Of a stretch of DNA of 64,000 nt, positions 9,377 through 18,542 are shown piece by piece. Where the stretch lies: contig DATKZT010000020.1 of NCBI GenBank assembly GCA_035527845.1, forward strand, positions 1-64,000, in the 5' to 3' direction. The position numbers were made by a program, and so were the translations under genes. The notes below the pieces were generated by a model. It was not told the origin of the DNA, did not search any database, and saw only the letters and a list, made by a program, of their open reading frames with translations. How positions within the stretch are numbered: the stretch's first letter is position 1; the number at the start of each line of letters is the position of its first letter. The stretch is from JAUWKC01 sp035527845 (lineage in GTDB: Bacteria > Planctomycetota > Phycisphaerae > Sedimentisphaerales > Anaerobacaceae).

Positions 9377-9892
9377 CTAATTGCCTGGGCGCTTCGTGCG
9401 GGCCGGCCTTTCGGGCAGACCAAGCTTCTGCAATCTTTCCTCAAATACCTTATTCTTGGCCGTCACGAGCTTCTCTATAGCCGCCGCCGTCTCCGCGGCT
9501 TTCTCTTTCACCGCGAGGTCGTGAATAGTTTTGAGCTCGGTCATGGTTTCTTCATGCTTCTCCATCAAGCTTCTGCGTCCTTTCAGCTTGGCAAGCTCAT
9601 CTTCGATTAGGGCGATCGATTGCTCTCGCTCTTGACGGAGTTTTGCCCTGAGTTTGGTTCTTTCTTCATCAGACAGGTTTTGCCGGCTCTCACGGCTGCC
9701 GGCGGCCGACTCCATGGCAGACTTCATCTTTGCAAGCTGCTCCTCGATTGCGGAAATAGCTTTCTGCTGCCGTTCGCGATACATGGCCCGGCCGGTGCGC
9801 GCACCTGTTGAATCCGGGGCCTGACCGAACGCAACCAGGGCCAGCCCCACAGCCGCAACAGCGCTGACGATTGGAAATAGGTACCGCTTCAT
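9377..9892 (-). CDS. Exported coiled-coil protein of unknown function
   Basis: A 171-residue protein with a signal peptide (MKRYLFPIVSAVAAVGLAL, cleavage near AFGQA) followed by an almost entirely helical, charged region rich in Glu, Lys, Arg and Ala, likely a coiled coil from about residue 35 to 150, and a basic Pro-rich tail. GGAGGA 8 bases before the ATG at 9892 fixes the start; upstream in-frame codons to 10012 lack such a signal. The length and helical heptads recall periplasmic Skp/OmpH or Spy-like chaperones, but no specific motif supports that. Confidence 0.7.
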   Translation of the reverse strand: MKRYLFPIVSAVAAVGLALVAFGQAPDSTGARTGRAMYRERQQKAISAIEEQLAKMKSAMESAAGSRESRQNLSDEERTKLRAKLRQEREQSIALIEDELAKLKGRRSLMEKHEETMTELKTIHDLAVKEKAAETAAAIEKLVTAKNKVFEERLQKLGLPERPARTKRPGN

Positions 9893-10257
9893 AATACAGT
9901 CCTCCAAAACAAATTGAAAAGCCATATACCAACCAACTCTCACTGTGATCATTAGTTGGTTATGCGCTCGTGCGAACCCGTGAATTTTACCACAGTACAG
10001 ACGCAGGAGCACCAGGTTTTATTGCAGCAAATGGAAAAATTCGCCTTGGCGGAACATTTTAATATGCGGGGAGGCAGCCATGAAAAGGGGGGCATTCCTC
10101 TTAGAATGGGACGTCCTGTTGGAAGCTGACCGCGAGGCGGGCTGTGCGGGTGTGTGTTGTGCGCAGGCGGACCGTTGAAATTTGACGAAGCCTTTCATAT
10201 TATGTGAAATCAAAGGGCCCAGAATTGTTGCCAAAAATAATGAAGGGGACCAGACAA
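9893..10257. other. Divergent intergenic region
   Basis: About 365 bases between a minus-strand exported protein and the plus-strand thioesterase; it must hold both promoters. TTGACG and TATTAT occur near 10178-10202 on the plus strand but are only about 10 bases apart, so I do not call a promoter. Nothing else recognised. Confidence 0.4.
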
Positions 10258-10749
10258 ATGACAACAGGCAATAGGCAAAAACCGAAGGCGCCGGGCGACA
10301 GCGCCGTGGTAAGCAGATACCTCGTGATGCCCGACCAGGCAAACCCGTATGGTACGGCTTTCGGCGGGGTGGTCGTTGCATGGATCGATATGGTCGCGTC
10401 GATGGCGGCGCAGAAGCACTGCGGCAAAGAGGTGGTCACCGCGTCCATCGATTCGCTCAATTTTCGCGAGCCCATTTACATTGGCGAGCACGTTGTTCTG
10501 AAGGCGTCGGTGAATTACGCGGGCCGGACCTCTATGGAAGTCGGCGTCCGTGTCACAAGGGAGGACCCGTACAGCGGCAAAGAGGTTGTCGCGACGACGG
10601 CCCATCTGACGTTCGTTGCTCTCGACAAGGACAAGAAGCCGACGCCCGTGCCGGAAATTGTCCCCCAGACACGGGACGAAAAGAGAAGATACGAAAACGC
10701 AAAGATGCGCGTCCAGGCAAGAAAAGAGCTGCTGAAGAAGATGAAATGA
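10258..10749 (+). CDS. Acyl-CoA thioesterase, hotdog fold (YciA/BACH-like)
   Basis: A 163-residue single-hotdog thioesterase that hydrolyses acyl-CoA to free acid and CoA in the cytoplasm. Family landmarks: VMPDQANPYGTAFGG with the conserved Asn and GG turn, WIDMVASMAAQKH on the hotdog helix, and DSLNFREPIYIGE with the catalytic Asp. The start at 10258 has AAGGGG about 10 bases upstream; in-frame ATGs at 10204 and 10240 would add residues of no family relevance. The C-terminal Lys/Arg-rich tail (VQARKELLKKMK) is common in this subfamily. It stands alone. Confidence 0.88.
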   Translation: MTTGNRQKPKAPGDSAVVSRYLVMPDQANPYGTAFGGVVVAWIDMVASMAAQKHCGKEVVTASIDSLNFREPIYIGEHVVLKASVNYAGRTSMEVGVRVTREDPYSGKEVVATTAHLTFVALDKDKKPTPVPEIVPQTRDEKRRYENAKMRVQARKELLKKMK

Positions 10750-10777
10750 CGTCGGCTGGTGAGCTTGAGTGTTTGAT

Positions 10778-11098
10778 TCAGACAGGCTTGTATGACCTTA
10801 GGCCGAAGTCACCGCATATCGCCATTAGGCCGCCCCATGTTTCAGTCCTTCCTTCAACGGCGCTTTTTTCCATGTCGATAAAAATAAATGTCGTTCCGTA
10901 AGTATCTTTTCTGTAGGCCCTGACATTGTCTCTGTCCTGGTTTCTCACCCTCCTGTAGCCGTGCAGTCCTATGGTGCCCTTGATCTTTCTAAACAGGCTT
11001 ATTTCTATGGGTATGGCATCGCGTCTCGTTTTTCTGCTTAACAGTTTTGCCTGCCACAGACGCCTATGCGGAAGTTTTTTCCGTAACATCGCGCTCAT
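10778..11098 (-). CDS. Hypothetical 106-residue basic protein
   Basis: A minus-strand frame whose ATG at 11098 has GGGAA about 8 bases upstream. The N-terminal half is strongly basic (LRKKLPHRRLWQAKLL), the C-terminal half less so (TTFIFIDMEKSAVEGR). No signal peptide, membrane segment or recognisable domain. It fills what would otherwise be a 500-base gap, convergent with the thioesterase. It may be spurious. Confidence 0.3.
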   Translation of the reverse strand: MSAMLRKKLPHRRLWQAKLLSRKTRRDAIPIEISLFRKIKGTIGLHGYRRVRNQDRDNVRAYRKDTYGTTFIFIDMEKSAVEGRTETWGGLMAICGDFGLRSYKPV

Positions 11099-11260
11099 TT
11101 AACATTTCCCATAAATAAGCCCGGATAGGGCCGTTACGCCCTACACCTATTATACATTACCAAATCCGGCCTTAATTTTCAACTACCTTGCTTTCGTTTG
11201 TGACCTTGCGGCTGGATTAACCGGGGCCAAACCGCCAAGGCGCTAAAGAGGCGCGGTAGA

Positions 11261-14200
11261 TTAGTCTTGGGTACTGGTTATATCCCATACATCAACCGGA
11301 CGGCGTTCTTCTGTAAAAGTCAAGGATATGTGCTCAGACAGATTATCAAGTATCAGCCTCACTTTCCTGGACCTCTGCTCAGGGCTGAGACCATCAATGA
11401 AAGTGCTCGGCCTGTGAAAAAGCCAAACATAGGCATACTCGCCGGCCTCTGATGGCTCGGAAAGATTGACGATTGGCTTTCCGACGATTCTTTCGGCGAC
11501 AGTGTCGAGAAGACTCTGCAAGTTGCCGCCGTCGTGAAAGCCGCGTCCTTCAAGATTGAGACTTTCGCCATAGACATGTATCTGTGAGTCGTCATGTGTT
11601 CCCGACAGCGGCCGGAAGTTGAACCGACCGCGTGCCACGATGATATCTTTCTCCTCCACACGATGCTGCAGGCGTATTGGTAATTGGAGCTGGTCGCGGA
11701 TAATTCGATGCAGCGCCTCCATCTTATCGCGTTTCGGTACACCGTGGCGAACAATCCAGTCGCCATTAAGGTTGGTTGACAACAAATCTTCTGAGCATTC
11801 ATATTCGAACTTTGACAAACGGACAATTGCCGTCAGAACGTCTTTTAACGTTACTTGCTCGAAGATCGGCCCATCCTGTTTAGCCCCTTCTCCATCGGTC
11901 CAGTTGAAGGCGGCAAAGGGAAACTTCAAGTCGCTTTTGGCCCGGACTTGATCGGGCTTAATGTGCTTGAGCACATCATACTCTTTGAGCCTGTAGATTT
12001 CCGTGTCGAGTTTATCGCTATGTGCGGCGTGTGGGCGCAGGTCTTCGGGGGATGCGAGGAAGTCTTCCAACTTACGAATGTCTGCGGCCGAATGCACATT
12101 GAACCTGCCAACGAGTCGTCCTCGTTTATCGATCAGAACGGAAGTTGGAAATGCACTGACGCCGTAGGCTGCCGTGGTCGCCCCGCGGACGGTCCGGTCT
12201 GTTCCTTCAACAACCTTGTCGCCGCCTCCATCGAGAGCAATCAGAAAAGGTATTTCCCTGCCGGCCCACCCGGCATTTTTGACCTTGCGGAGCTTATTGT
12301 CCAATTCGGGAATCGATTCTATCGAATCATCATGGACCCCGATTATAACGAGCCCCTTGTCGGAATACTTGTCGTGCAGGTCCATAAGCTTCGGCATCTC
12401 AGCCATACAGGGGGCGCACCAATAGCCCCAGAAATCAAGCAGGAGCACCTTGCCGCGTAAATCGCTCAGCTTCACGGCAGAGCCGTTCTTCCATCCCTTT
12501 ATTTCTGCAAGTTGGGGCGCCTCTTGGCCTTCTAACACAGCCATTATGTCCGGCGGCAGATCTATCTCCAGGGTGATTTCTTTCTGGCCCGGCAGGACCT
12601 GCAGTTGCTTATACACGTGTTCTGTTCCTGCGCCGTAGGCCTCCATCGTGTACTGCCCCGGCGGCAACAAGAATCCGAAGCGCCGGTATTCGGAGGAGGA
12701 CGAGAAGGGCCTGCTGTCGCCCTGGTGCACATATACGTTGGTCCAACCAAGCGACCGACCGAGCTTATCCAAACCGTTGCTGACCAGTTTTCCCGTGATT
12801 CGACAGGCAGAGCGCATCGGAATTTCGACTGTTTTGCCAACATCTTTTGGTGCAACCTCAACGAATCTGACCAGCTCCTCTTCCGCCTGGAGGGCAACTA
12901 TGGTCACCATTTCATTTTCGGAGCTGTTGGGGCGAAACAGGTGCTCGGCGGCAATTGCTCCTTTTCCCTCGCGGTCAGTGGCTCGCGCTCGCGATGGCCG
13001 GCTTCCGTAAAAGACGCCTCTGCAACGTGGCCGACCGAACCTCGCTTCATCTTCATAATCCTGCCAGCTCGCACGAGTTCCAACGAATGCCCGCTGGACC
13101 GGCCTGCCATTAGAATCTGTAAGATGAAAGGTGATAGCGTCACTGCTGTGCACGTCGAAAGGTTCGCGGTTACTATTTGTATCCTGACCAGAATTATGCC
13201 TATCTTCATCCAATGAGGCCGAATGAACGTTCGCTTCTACTGTAATCGGAACTTTTTTATTCTCATAGAAGCTGGTTGCTGGCTTAGCAGATTCTTCAAC
13301 TTCGATGTTCACATCCGTCTTGAAATCGGGCTTTAGGGAGACGTTTTCGAATCGACTTACTTTAACTGGACGCTTCTGGAACTTAAAATGCGCAATCTCC
13401 TTTAACGGTACTTTAAATTCAAACTCTTCCCTGAACAGGTCGGCATTTCCTCCGCCGCGGGTTGCAAAGGGCTCGAATACTTGCCCTGATTCATTCACGG
13501 CAAGAAATCTGCACTGGACATCAGACCTGCACTGGGTATCAGCGGCGGTGTCTTTTTCTGTTTTTACGTAACTTGCAAATGCGTTTCCTTCGGAATTTTC
13601 TCCAATTCCCCCAAGTTCAATCAGATTTCCCAGAGCCATGGAACCCCGAAAATCAGGGGAGATTTCTCCTTCCCGTCTGACATCCTGCCACTGGCCGATA
13701 CCATAATGAAGCTCAACGTCACAATTAGCTGGAAAATCCTCTTTGTCACCGGGTGTAACGGTATGGACTATCCGACCTTTACCCCCATATTCATGGAAAG
13801 TGCATCCTTCCGGTCCCAGCTTCATATGTTCCCCTGAATAGTTCAGCATACGCACACCGGCCTTGGAATCCTTATCAAACCTGGCATGGGAAAACCATAG
13901 ATACAGGAATACGTACCCCTCATCGGGCAGAGTCGCATAGCGAACAGCACGTACGTGATTAAGTATGTCAAGCTCGTTAGCCTCCCTAACTACGCTTCCA
14001 TCCGGATGCCAAAACTGATTTGGGTCACCTGTATCTGATTGCCAAGCCAGAAATTCCAACTCAGGCTCAACCGTGACGCCGTTGGGTAGGGTGGCTTTAT
14101 ATTCTCGTTCGGGGTCGCTTGTCTGGCCTTCAAATGCTTCACCTGCAACCATGCCTTTGCGCAGAGAAGCGACCATTTCGTCGACCTGCTGCTCGCTGAA

Positions 14201-17200
14201 GCTGCCGACTATAATTCCTGCATTGCGAATCGCAGCCATAACCTGCGGGGCCGAGACCACTTTTCCACCATCAATAATCGCCAGGCGATTTTTTGTGTTC
14301 GAATTCGTCAATTGATAGAAAAGCTCGCCGCCCTTCTCGTCAAAGGTAAAGACAACGTCAGGCCGGCCGCGGCTGTCCTGGCCCTTCTCCACCTTCACCA
14401 ACCCCCATCGCCCATCCGCCAGCATCACATACGCCGAGAAGTTACACAATAAACCATAGCGTTTCCCATCGTGCAGGGCCGTTATGGGCAAATCTTCCAT
14501 CAAATCATGGATTTCGATCCACCTGTACTTTGAGTAAAATCCGGAATCTTCCCATATCTCATTATCCGGCCCCTTGGCCTTCAAAGTCTCTATGTAATCT
14601 TTCAGAATCCCCGGCGTAATCGCCGGGTGCTTGCCCTGCGGCCCCTGATTCGGCACCACCCGAAACTCCAGCTTGTCGGCTTTCGGCAGGATGTACTGGG
14701 GGTCCTCCTCCAGTGCCGCAAATCCGCCTTGCTCAAATTTCTTGAGCTGTTCATCTTCGGGATGCTGCAAGCGGGCCCGCGATAACAAGCTCTTCGCCTC
14801 TTCATCTCGTCCCAACAATACAAGCAGGAAAATCTGCTGCTGAACGTGGTTCGCATTCGATGGGTCTTTGCGGTAGCGCTCCTGATGGAAGGACAAAGCC
14901 CGCTCGTAAGATTCCTTTGCGCCCTTGTAATCTCCCGCCCGCACACAGGCCATTCCCATACCCGTCCACGCCTCGGCAAAATCCGGATCGAGCTCTACCG
15001 CCTCAGCAGACAGCGCTTGGGCCCGCTCGAAGTCACCGGCATTCATTGCTTCAGCCGCCCGCGAGGCAATATCCTGGCCCTTTGTGTCCGTCATTTCTTC
15101 AGCCTCAGCCCCTTCAACTTCAACCGCCACATCGGTTCTGAGATTGGGTTTTAGGGAGACGTTTTTGAAGGTGTAATATTCGTAGGGGCAGGTCTGAAAT
15201 TTAAACTCTGCTATGTCTGCCAGATTGACATTGGAAAAACGAATTGTTCTCTGCCGAACGTTATTGACTCCGGTGTCGGTTCGAGTCTGGCCGGTGAGTT
15301 CTTTGCCTTTTGGGTCAACTGCAATTATCCGTGTTGCATTTTTATAGCCAACTACATCCGAACACGAGATTATAACATCTTTGCCCGCCTGTTCTGCACC
15401 GGCAAAAACAATGGTCTTGCCCCTAATATTGCCTGAAAAGGACCCTTTGCCGCTTGATGTTACCGCGGTTTTCCATTTCCCGGATGGTGACGCAATTTTA
15501 ATGTTGGTCTTTTTATAGCTTTTCTTAATATGGGCACGATAGCCTGTCAAATCTTCCGGGTCAATTACCCGCAGGCCGCTCTTGACATTGCTGCCTTTGA
15601 TGCTTTGGATGTCAAAATCGTCATCGCCGGTCTTCCTGAAAACAAGTTCATAGCCCGGCTCATCTGATGGATAACCGCTTGGGTCCAAAGTTTTAATAGT
15701 ATAATCCAATCGCTGCCCATCAGGCCGCCACCATTGCTTGCCCTCACTCGGATGCTCACAGATGCCGAGCAGTTCAACCGTCACACCGTTGGGGAGGGTT
15801 GCCCTAAATTTATTGAGGCTGTTACCTTTCTTTAGCACCTCTGAACCGAACGTTCCTTCCCAGCCTGATTCCTGCGAGAGCGTCATCACCTGAGTATATT
15901 CGCACAGCTTTCTCAGCGAAGCATTCCGCATGACGTGTGCGTGCTCGCTATCTTTGCTCGTCCAGACTGAGGGCAAGCTCTCGGTGAAAGAATCAGTCGC
16001 CTGGTACCAGACAACTTTCAGCTCGAGATTCGCTGATATTTCCGGATTGAGCTTACTGTCTTGCTCTCTGCCCCAGTGGAGACCTCCTCCTTCAGATCGG
16101 GTGAATACATCGAGCAACACCTTTTTCGCCGGTGCGGCCTCGTGGTTCATTGACAGAAGATGCAGTTTATAATTGGTAATAATATCCTTCCTCGGAATAT
16201 TGAGGTCGCCGTAAAGCCTGAATACGCCGTCACCCTCCTTTCCGTAGGTGCATCCGACAACCTCGAGGGCCTGAACGAAGTCTGAGACATAATCGGCCGG
16301 TACTTTGTCATTCTCGATAAGCACCCACGCCAGTTCAAGCTCCTCCCAGCACACGTAGGGGTAAGAATCAAGCCTGCGACCTCTGCTTTTTGGATGTTTT
16401 TGCAGTCGGCGGGTGACGGCTTGCAGAGCTTCTTCGGCCAAGGCAGGGGCGATTGTGCCCGATCGAACATTGTCCATCAATTTTTTTGCGGCGTTTCCGC
16501 GTTTCCTGTTGCCATCTTCTTTGAGAATTTGAACCAATGCCTGATTTCCTCTCCCCTCTATCCTGCCAGCCATAGGAAGAGCAATAGCGCCGAAAATGAG
16601 AACCACAATGAACCCGGCGATTCCGAGTTTTGCGGATTTTGGGAGTGGGTGGTTGAGGATGTGTCTTATTCGGGCGGAGAGGGCCTTTTTGGATTCGACA
16701 ACGCCTATCAAGCGGAGGCTAAGGGCGGGTCGGGTGAAGGTCAGGCGGGAGATATTCAGCAGGGTCTGGGGGTAATCGTCGGCCTGCTCGCCCATAGCGA
16801 CTAATACCATTTCGTCCACGGCCTGCTCTCTTATCTTTCGGATAATCGCATTTGCCACCCAGAGGAGGGGATTGTAGAAATAGGCAATCTGCAATATTGT
16901 CTGAACCAGGCTGACCCAGAGGTCGCCGCGTTTGATATGGGCAAGCTCGTGCAGGAAGATGGATTTCAAATCCCCGGGATTTATCTGATGCGGCAGATTT
17001 TGGGGAAGCAGGATTGTCGGCCGGAACAGGCCGCATACCGACGGGCCAGCGGCGACGGGGGAAAGCTTCAGGTTTATCCGTCCGCGTATTTTCATTTGTT
17101 TTCGGCACCGGTCAAAGATATCCATCATTGACTTGTTCGGGTTTTCGGATTGAGCGAGCAGGCCTCTGACAAAGAAGAGCCGCTGCACCAGCAATAGGGC

Positions 17201-17686
17201 CATAGCCGTTACGGCAGCCAACCATCCGAGAAAAACTAAGCCTTTCCAGGACAGCGAGACTGCCGGTGGTGAAGGTGCGGCTGCGGATTCAGCGGGTGCA
17301 AGGGCGACGGGCGCGGGCACTGTGCCAGTTGAAGGCGGAGCTGTGTTTTGCATTTCGGATGAGGCCGTTTCACTGAAGGGTTCTATAGTGGGTGCGATGG
17401 GTGCGGTTTGTTCCGGAATGGAAACTTCTTTAGTTATGAGCGGGGATACTTTGTCGCCGAGCCAATACCCCAGACCGGTGGGCGAGGAAAGCGATGTGGG
17501 CAGAACGAGTTTGACCAGCACGAGCATCCAGATCCAGTAGCGGAAGATAGCCCGAACCTTTTTTCGAATGAGCAGATCCAGTACGAGCAATAAGATGATG
17601 AGCAAGGCGGATTGAATCAGCATTGGGATGGAAAAAGCGACAAAGGATTTGCCGAGAGCATTCAAGAATGTTATTAAGCTATCCAT
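11261..17686 (-). CDS. Giant M56 (BlaR1-type) membrane metalloprotease fused to TPR, SecD-like and thioredoxin modules
   Basis: A 2141-residue protein, about three to four times a normal BlaR1. Residues 1-380 form a BlaR1/MecR1 M56 domain: membrane segments near 15-40, 45-65, 150-170 and 355-375, with the zinc motif HELAH at 246-250. Then two copies of a domain opening with LPNGVTVE (about 630-810 and 1199-1380), TPR-like helices between them (about 869-935), a SecD P1-like stretch (GGKVVSAPQVMAAIRNAG about 1138, then FSEQQVDEMVASLRKGM), a carboxypeptidase-regulatory-like region, and a TlpA/AhpC-type thioredoxin domain with CAPC at 1757-1760. The last 230 residues resemble no domain I can name. 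It lies 52 bases behind the BlaI-like gene, with AGAGGG before its ATG. In known systems the M56 protease senses a signal and inactivates BlaI; what this one senses is unknown, and no beta-lactamase is nearby. Confidence 0.88.
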   Translation of the reverse strand: MDSLITFLNALGKSFVAFSIPMLIQSALLIILLLVLDLLIRKKVRAIFRYWIWMLVLVKLVLPTSLSSPTGLGYWLGDKVSPLITKEVSIPEQTAPIAPTIEPFSETASSEMQNTAPPSTGTVPAPVALAPAESAAAPSPPAVSLSWKGLVFLGWLAAVTAMALLLVQRLFFVRGLLAQSENPNKSMMDIFDRCRKQMKIRGRINLKLSPVAAGPSVCGLFRPTILLPQNLPHQINPGDLKSIFLHELAHIKRGDLWVSLVQTILQIAYFYNPLLWVANAIIRKIREQAVDEMVLVAMGEQADDYPQTLLNISRLTFTRPALSLRLIGVVESKKALSARIRHILNHPLPKSAKLGIAGFIVVLIFGAIALPMAGRIEGRGNQALVQILKEDGNRKRGNAAKKLMDNVRSGTIAPALAEEALQAVTRRLQKHPKSRGRRLDSYPYVCWEELELAWVLIENDKVPADYVSDFVQALEVVGCTYGKEGDGVFRLYGDLNIPRKDIITNYKLHLLSMNHEAAPAKKVLLDVFTRSEGGGLHWGREQDSKLNPEISANLELKVVWYQATDSFTESLPSVWTSKDSEHAHVMRNASLRKLCEYTQVMTLSQESGWEGTFGSEVLKKGNSLNKFRATLPNGVTVELLGICEHPSEGKQWWRPDGQRLDYTIKTLDPSGYPSDEPGYELVFRKTGDDDFDIQSIKGSNVKSGLRVIDPEDLTGYRAHIKKSYKKTNIKIASPSGKWKTAVTSSGKGSFSGNIRGKTIVFAGAEQAGKDVIISCSDVVGYKNATRIIAVDPKGKELTGQTRTDTGVNNVRQRTIRFSNVNLADIAEFKFQTCPYEYYTFKNVSLKPNLRTDVAVEVEGAEAEEMTDTKGQDIASRAAEAMNAGDFERAQALSAEAVELDPDFAEAWTGMGMACVRAGDYKGAKESYERALSFHQERYRKDPSNANHVQQQIFLLVLLGRDEEAKSLLSRARLQHPEDEQLKKFEQGGFAALEEDPQYILPKADKLEFRVVPNQGPQGKHPAITPGILKDYIETLKAKGPDNEIWEDSGFYSKYRWIEIHDLMEDLPITALHDGKRYGLLCNFSAYVMLADGRWGLVKVEKGQDSRGRPDVVFTFDEKGGELFYQLTNSNTKNRLAIIDGGKVVSAPQVMAAIRNAGIIVGSFSEQQVDEMVASLRKGMVAGEAFEGQTSDPEREYKATLPNGVTVEPELEFLAWQSDTGDPNQFWHPDGSVVREANELDILNHVRAVRYATLPDEGYVFLYLWFSHARFDKDSKAGVRMLNYSGEHMKLGPEGCTFHEYGGKGRIVHTVTPGDKEDFPANCDVELHYGIGQWQDVRREGEISPDFRGSMALGNLIELGGIGENSEGNAFASYVKTEKDTAADTQCRSDVQCRFLAVNESGQVFEPFATRGGGNADLFREEFEFKVPLKEIAHFKFQKRPVKVSRFENVSLKPDFKTDVNIEVEESAKPATSFYENKKVPITVEANVHSASLDEDRHNSGQDTNSNREPFDVHSSDAITFHLTDSNGRPVQRAFVGTRASWQDYEDEARFGRPRCRGVFYGSRPSRARATDREGKGAIAAEHLFRPNSSENEMVTIVALQAEEELVRFVEVAPKDVGKTVEIPMRSACRITGKLVSNGLDKLGRSLGWTNVYVHQGDSRPFSSSSEYRRFGFLLPPGQYTMEAYGAGTEHVYKQLQVLPGQKEITLEIDLPPDIMAVLEGQEAPQLAEIKGWKNGSAVKLSDLRGKVLLLDFWGYWCAPCMAEMPKLMDLHDKYSDKGLVIIGVHDDSIESIPELDNKLRKVKNAGWAGREIPFLIALDGGGDKVVEGTDRTVRGATTAAYGVSAFPTSVLIDKRGRLVGRFNVHSAADIRKLEDFLASPEDLRPHAAHSDKLDTEIYRLKEYDVLKHIKPDQVRAKSDLKFPFAAFNWTDGEGAKQDGPIFEQVTLKDVLTAIVRLSKFEYECSEDLLSTNLNGDWIVRHGVPKRDKMEALHRIIRDQLQLPIRLQHRVEEKDIIVARGRFNFRPLSGTHDDSQIHVYGESLNLEGRGFHDGGNLQSLLDTVAERIVGKPIVNLSEPSEAGEYAYVWLFHRPSTFIDGLSPEQRSRKVRLILDNLSEHISLTFTEERRPVDVWDITSTQD

Positions 17687-17738
17687 AGTATTGTCCCTCT
17701 GCTTTTTTGGATACGCTTTTTGCAGATTCTTTTCATGT

Positions 17739-18140
17739 CTATTCTTGCTTCGAGGCCTTTTTTGTCCGTTTCCTGTTTTTGATTAATTGTTCGAGCCGGC
17801 GGTATTCTTTTTCTGAAAGCTGATCGTTTTCTATCAGGAACTGCATCATGGGGGTAAAGGTTCCGTCAAAGGCCCTTTTTAGTGTTCTGGCGATTTCACT
17901 TTTGCGGGCCTGGGACTCGGTGACTGCCGAGCTGTATAGATACAGGTTGCGAATCTTCTTTGTCTTTAGCAGCCGCTTCTTGACCATGCGGTCCATCAGG
18001 GTCTTGACGGTGGTATAGGCCCAGCCTTTTTCTTTGGCAAGCGCCTCCTGGACGGTCGGCGCAGCGCACGGCTCGAGCTCCCAGACGGCCTGCAGGATTG
18101 CCCATTCGCTTTCGAATAGTTCGAGATTTGTCTTTTTCAT
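17739..18140 (-). CDS. BlaI/MecI-family winged-helix repressor
   Basis: A 133-residue transcriptional repressor. It starts with FESEWAILQAVWE, the usual BlaI opening, continues through the recognition helix AYTTVKTLMDRMVKKRLL and the wing (IRNLYLYSS), and has a C-terminal dimerisation region. The basic tail (KNRKRTKKASKQE) is longer than usual. It is the first gene of a two-gene unit with the giant M56 protein; the family acts as a dimer that is cleaved or inactivated when its membrane partner is triggered. Two TAC-N4-GTA dyads in front of it suggest self-repression. Confidence 0.92.
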   Translation of the reverse strand: MKKTNLELFESEWAILQAVWELEPCAAPTVQEALAKEKGWAYTTVKTLMDRMVKKRLLKTKKIRNLYLYSSAVTESQARKSEIARTLKRAFDGTFTPMMQFLIENDQLSEKEYRRLEQLIKNRKRTKKASKQE

Positions 18141-18154
18141 AACAAGCTCCTTAA

Positions 18155-18190
18155 ATCTACCGGAGTAATAGTAACTCTACTGTGGTAGAT
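18155..18190 (-). promoter_or_regulatory. Paired BlaI-type operators upstream of blaI-like gene
   Basis: Two dyads with the TAC-N4-GTA core of the classical BlaI/MecI operator: TACCGGAGTA (18158-18167) and TACTGTGGTA (18178-18187), the second extending to a perfect TCTAC/GTAGA inverted repeat. Their centres are exactly 20 bases apart, so two dimers would sit on the same DNA face. The outer arms ATCTACC and GGTAGAT also form a perfect inverted repeat. They lie 15-50 bases before the repressor ATG. Confidence 0.65.
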
Positions 18191-18542
18191 ATGGCAAGTA
18201 AAAAATGTAAATTTTCGAAAAAAATCTTCGCGTCCTCGTTTTTGGCCCGGAAATCGGCAAAAAGGGCACCTCAAGCGGGCTCTGGGGCCCTCATCCGACA
18301 ACACTCGTATCAGCCTCAATCACCGCCTATGCTCGTATCCAGGTCAACTGCGGGCTGTGGGAGAAAACCATGATTTTTCAGCACCTGTTGGCATGGGTTT
18401 AGTATCACAGGGTTTTCCGCTGACTTTGAGTGCAGTAAAGGTTTGTTTTTCGGGACAGACCTGTTATTGTATCAGCAGCCAGGCTCGGCAGGATAGCCGG
18501 GCAGCGATGAATGTTGAATCCAGTTTTGGACGGGTGCGGCTC
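18191..18542. other. Intergenic region before the DUF819 permease
   Basis: About 350 bases between divergent genes. Beyond the BlaI operators at its left boundary I see no convincing promoter, RNA gene or terminator. In-frame start codons at 18357 and 18504 could extend the permease into this region. Confidence 0.35.

Noticed and set aside
11261..18140. Beta-lactam resistance locus
   Set aside because: BlaI and M56 proteins are present, but no beta-lactamase or resistant PBP; the sensor part has been replaced by other domains.
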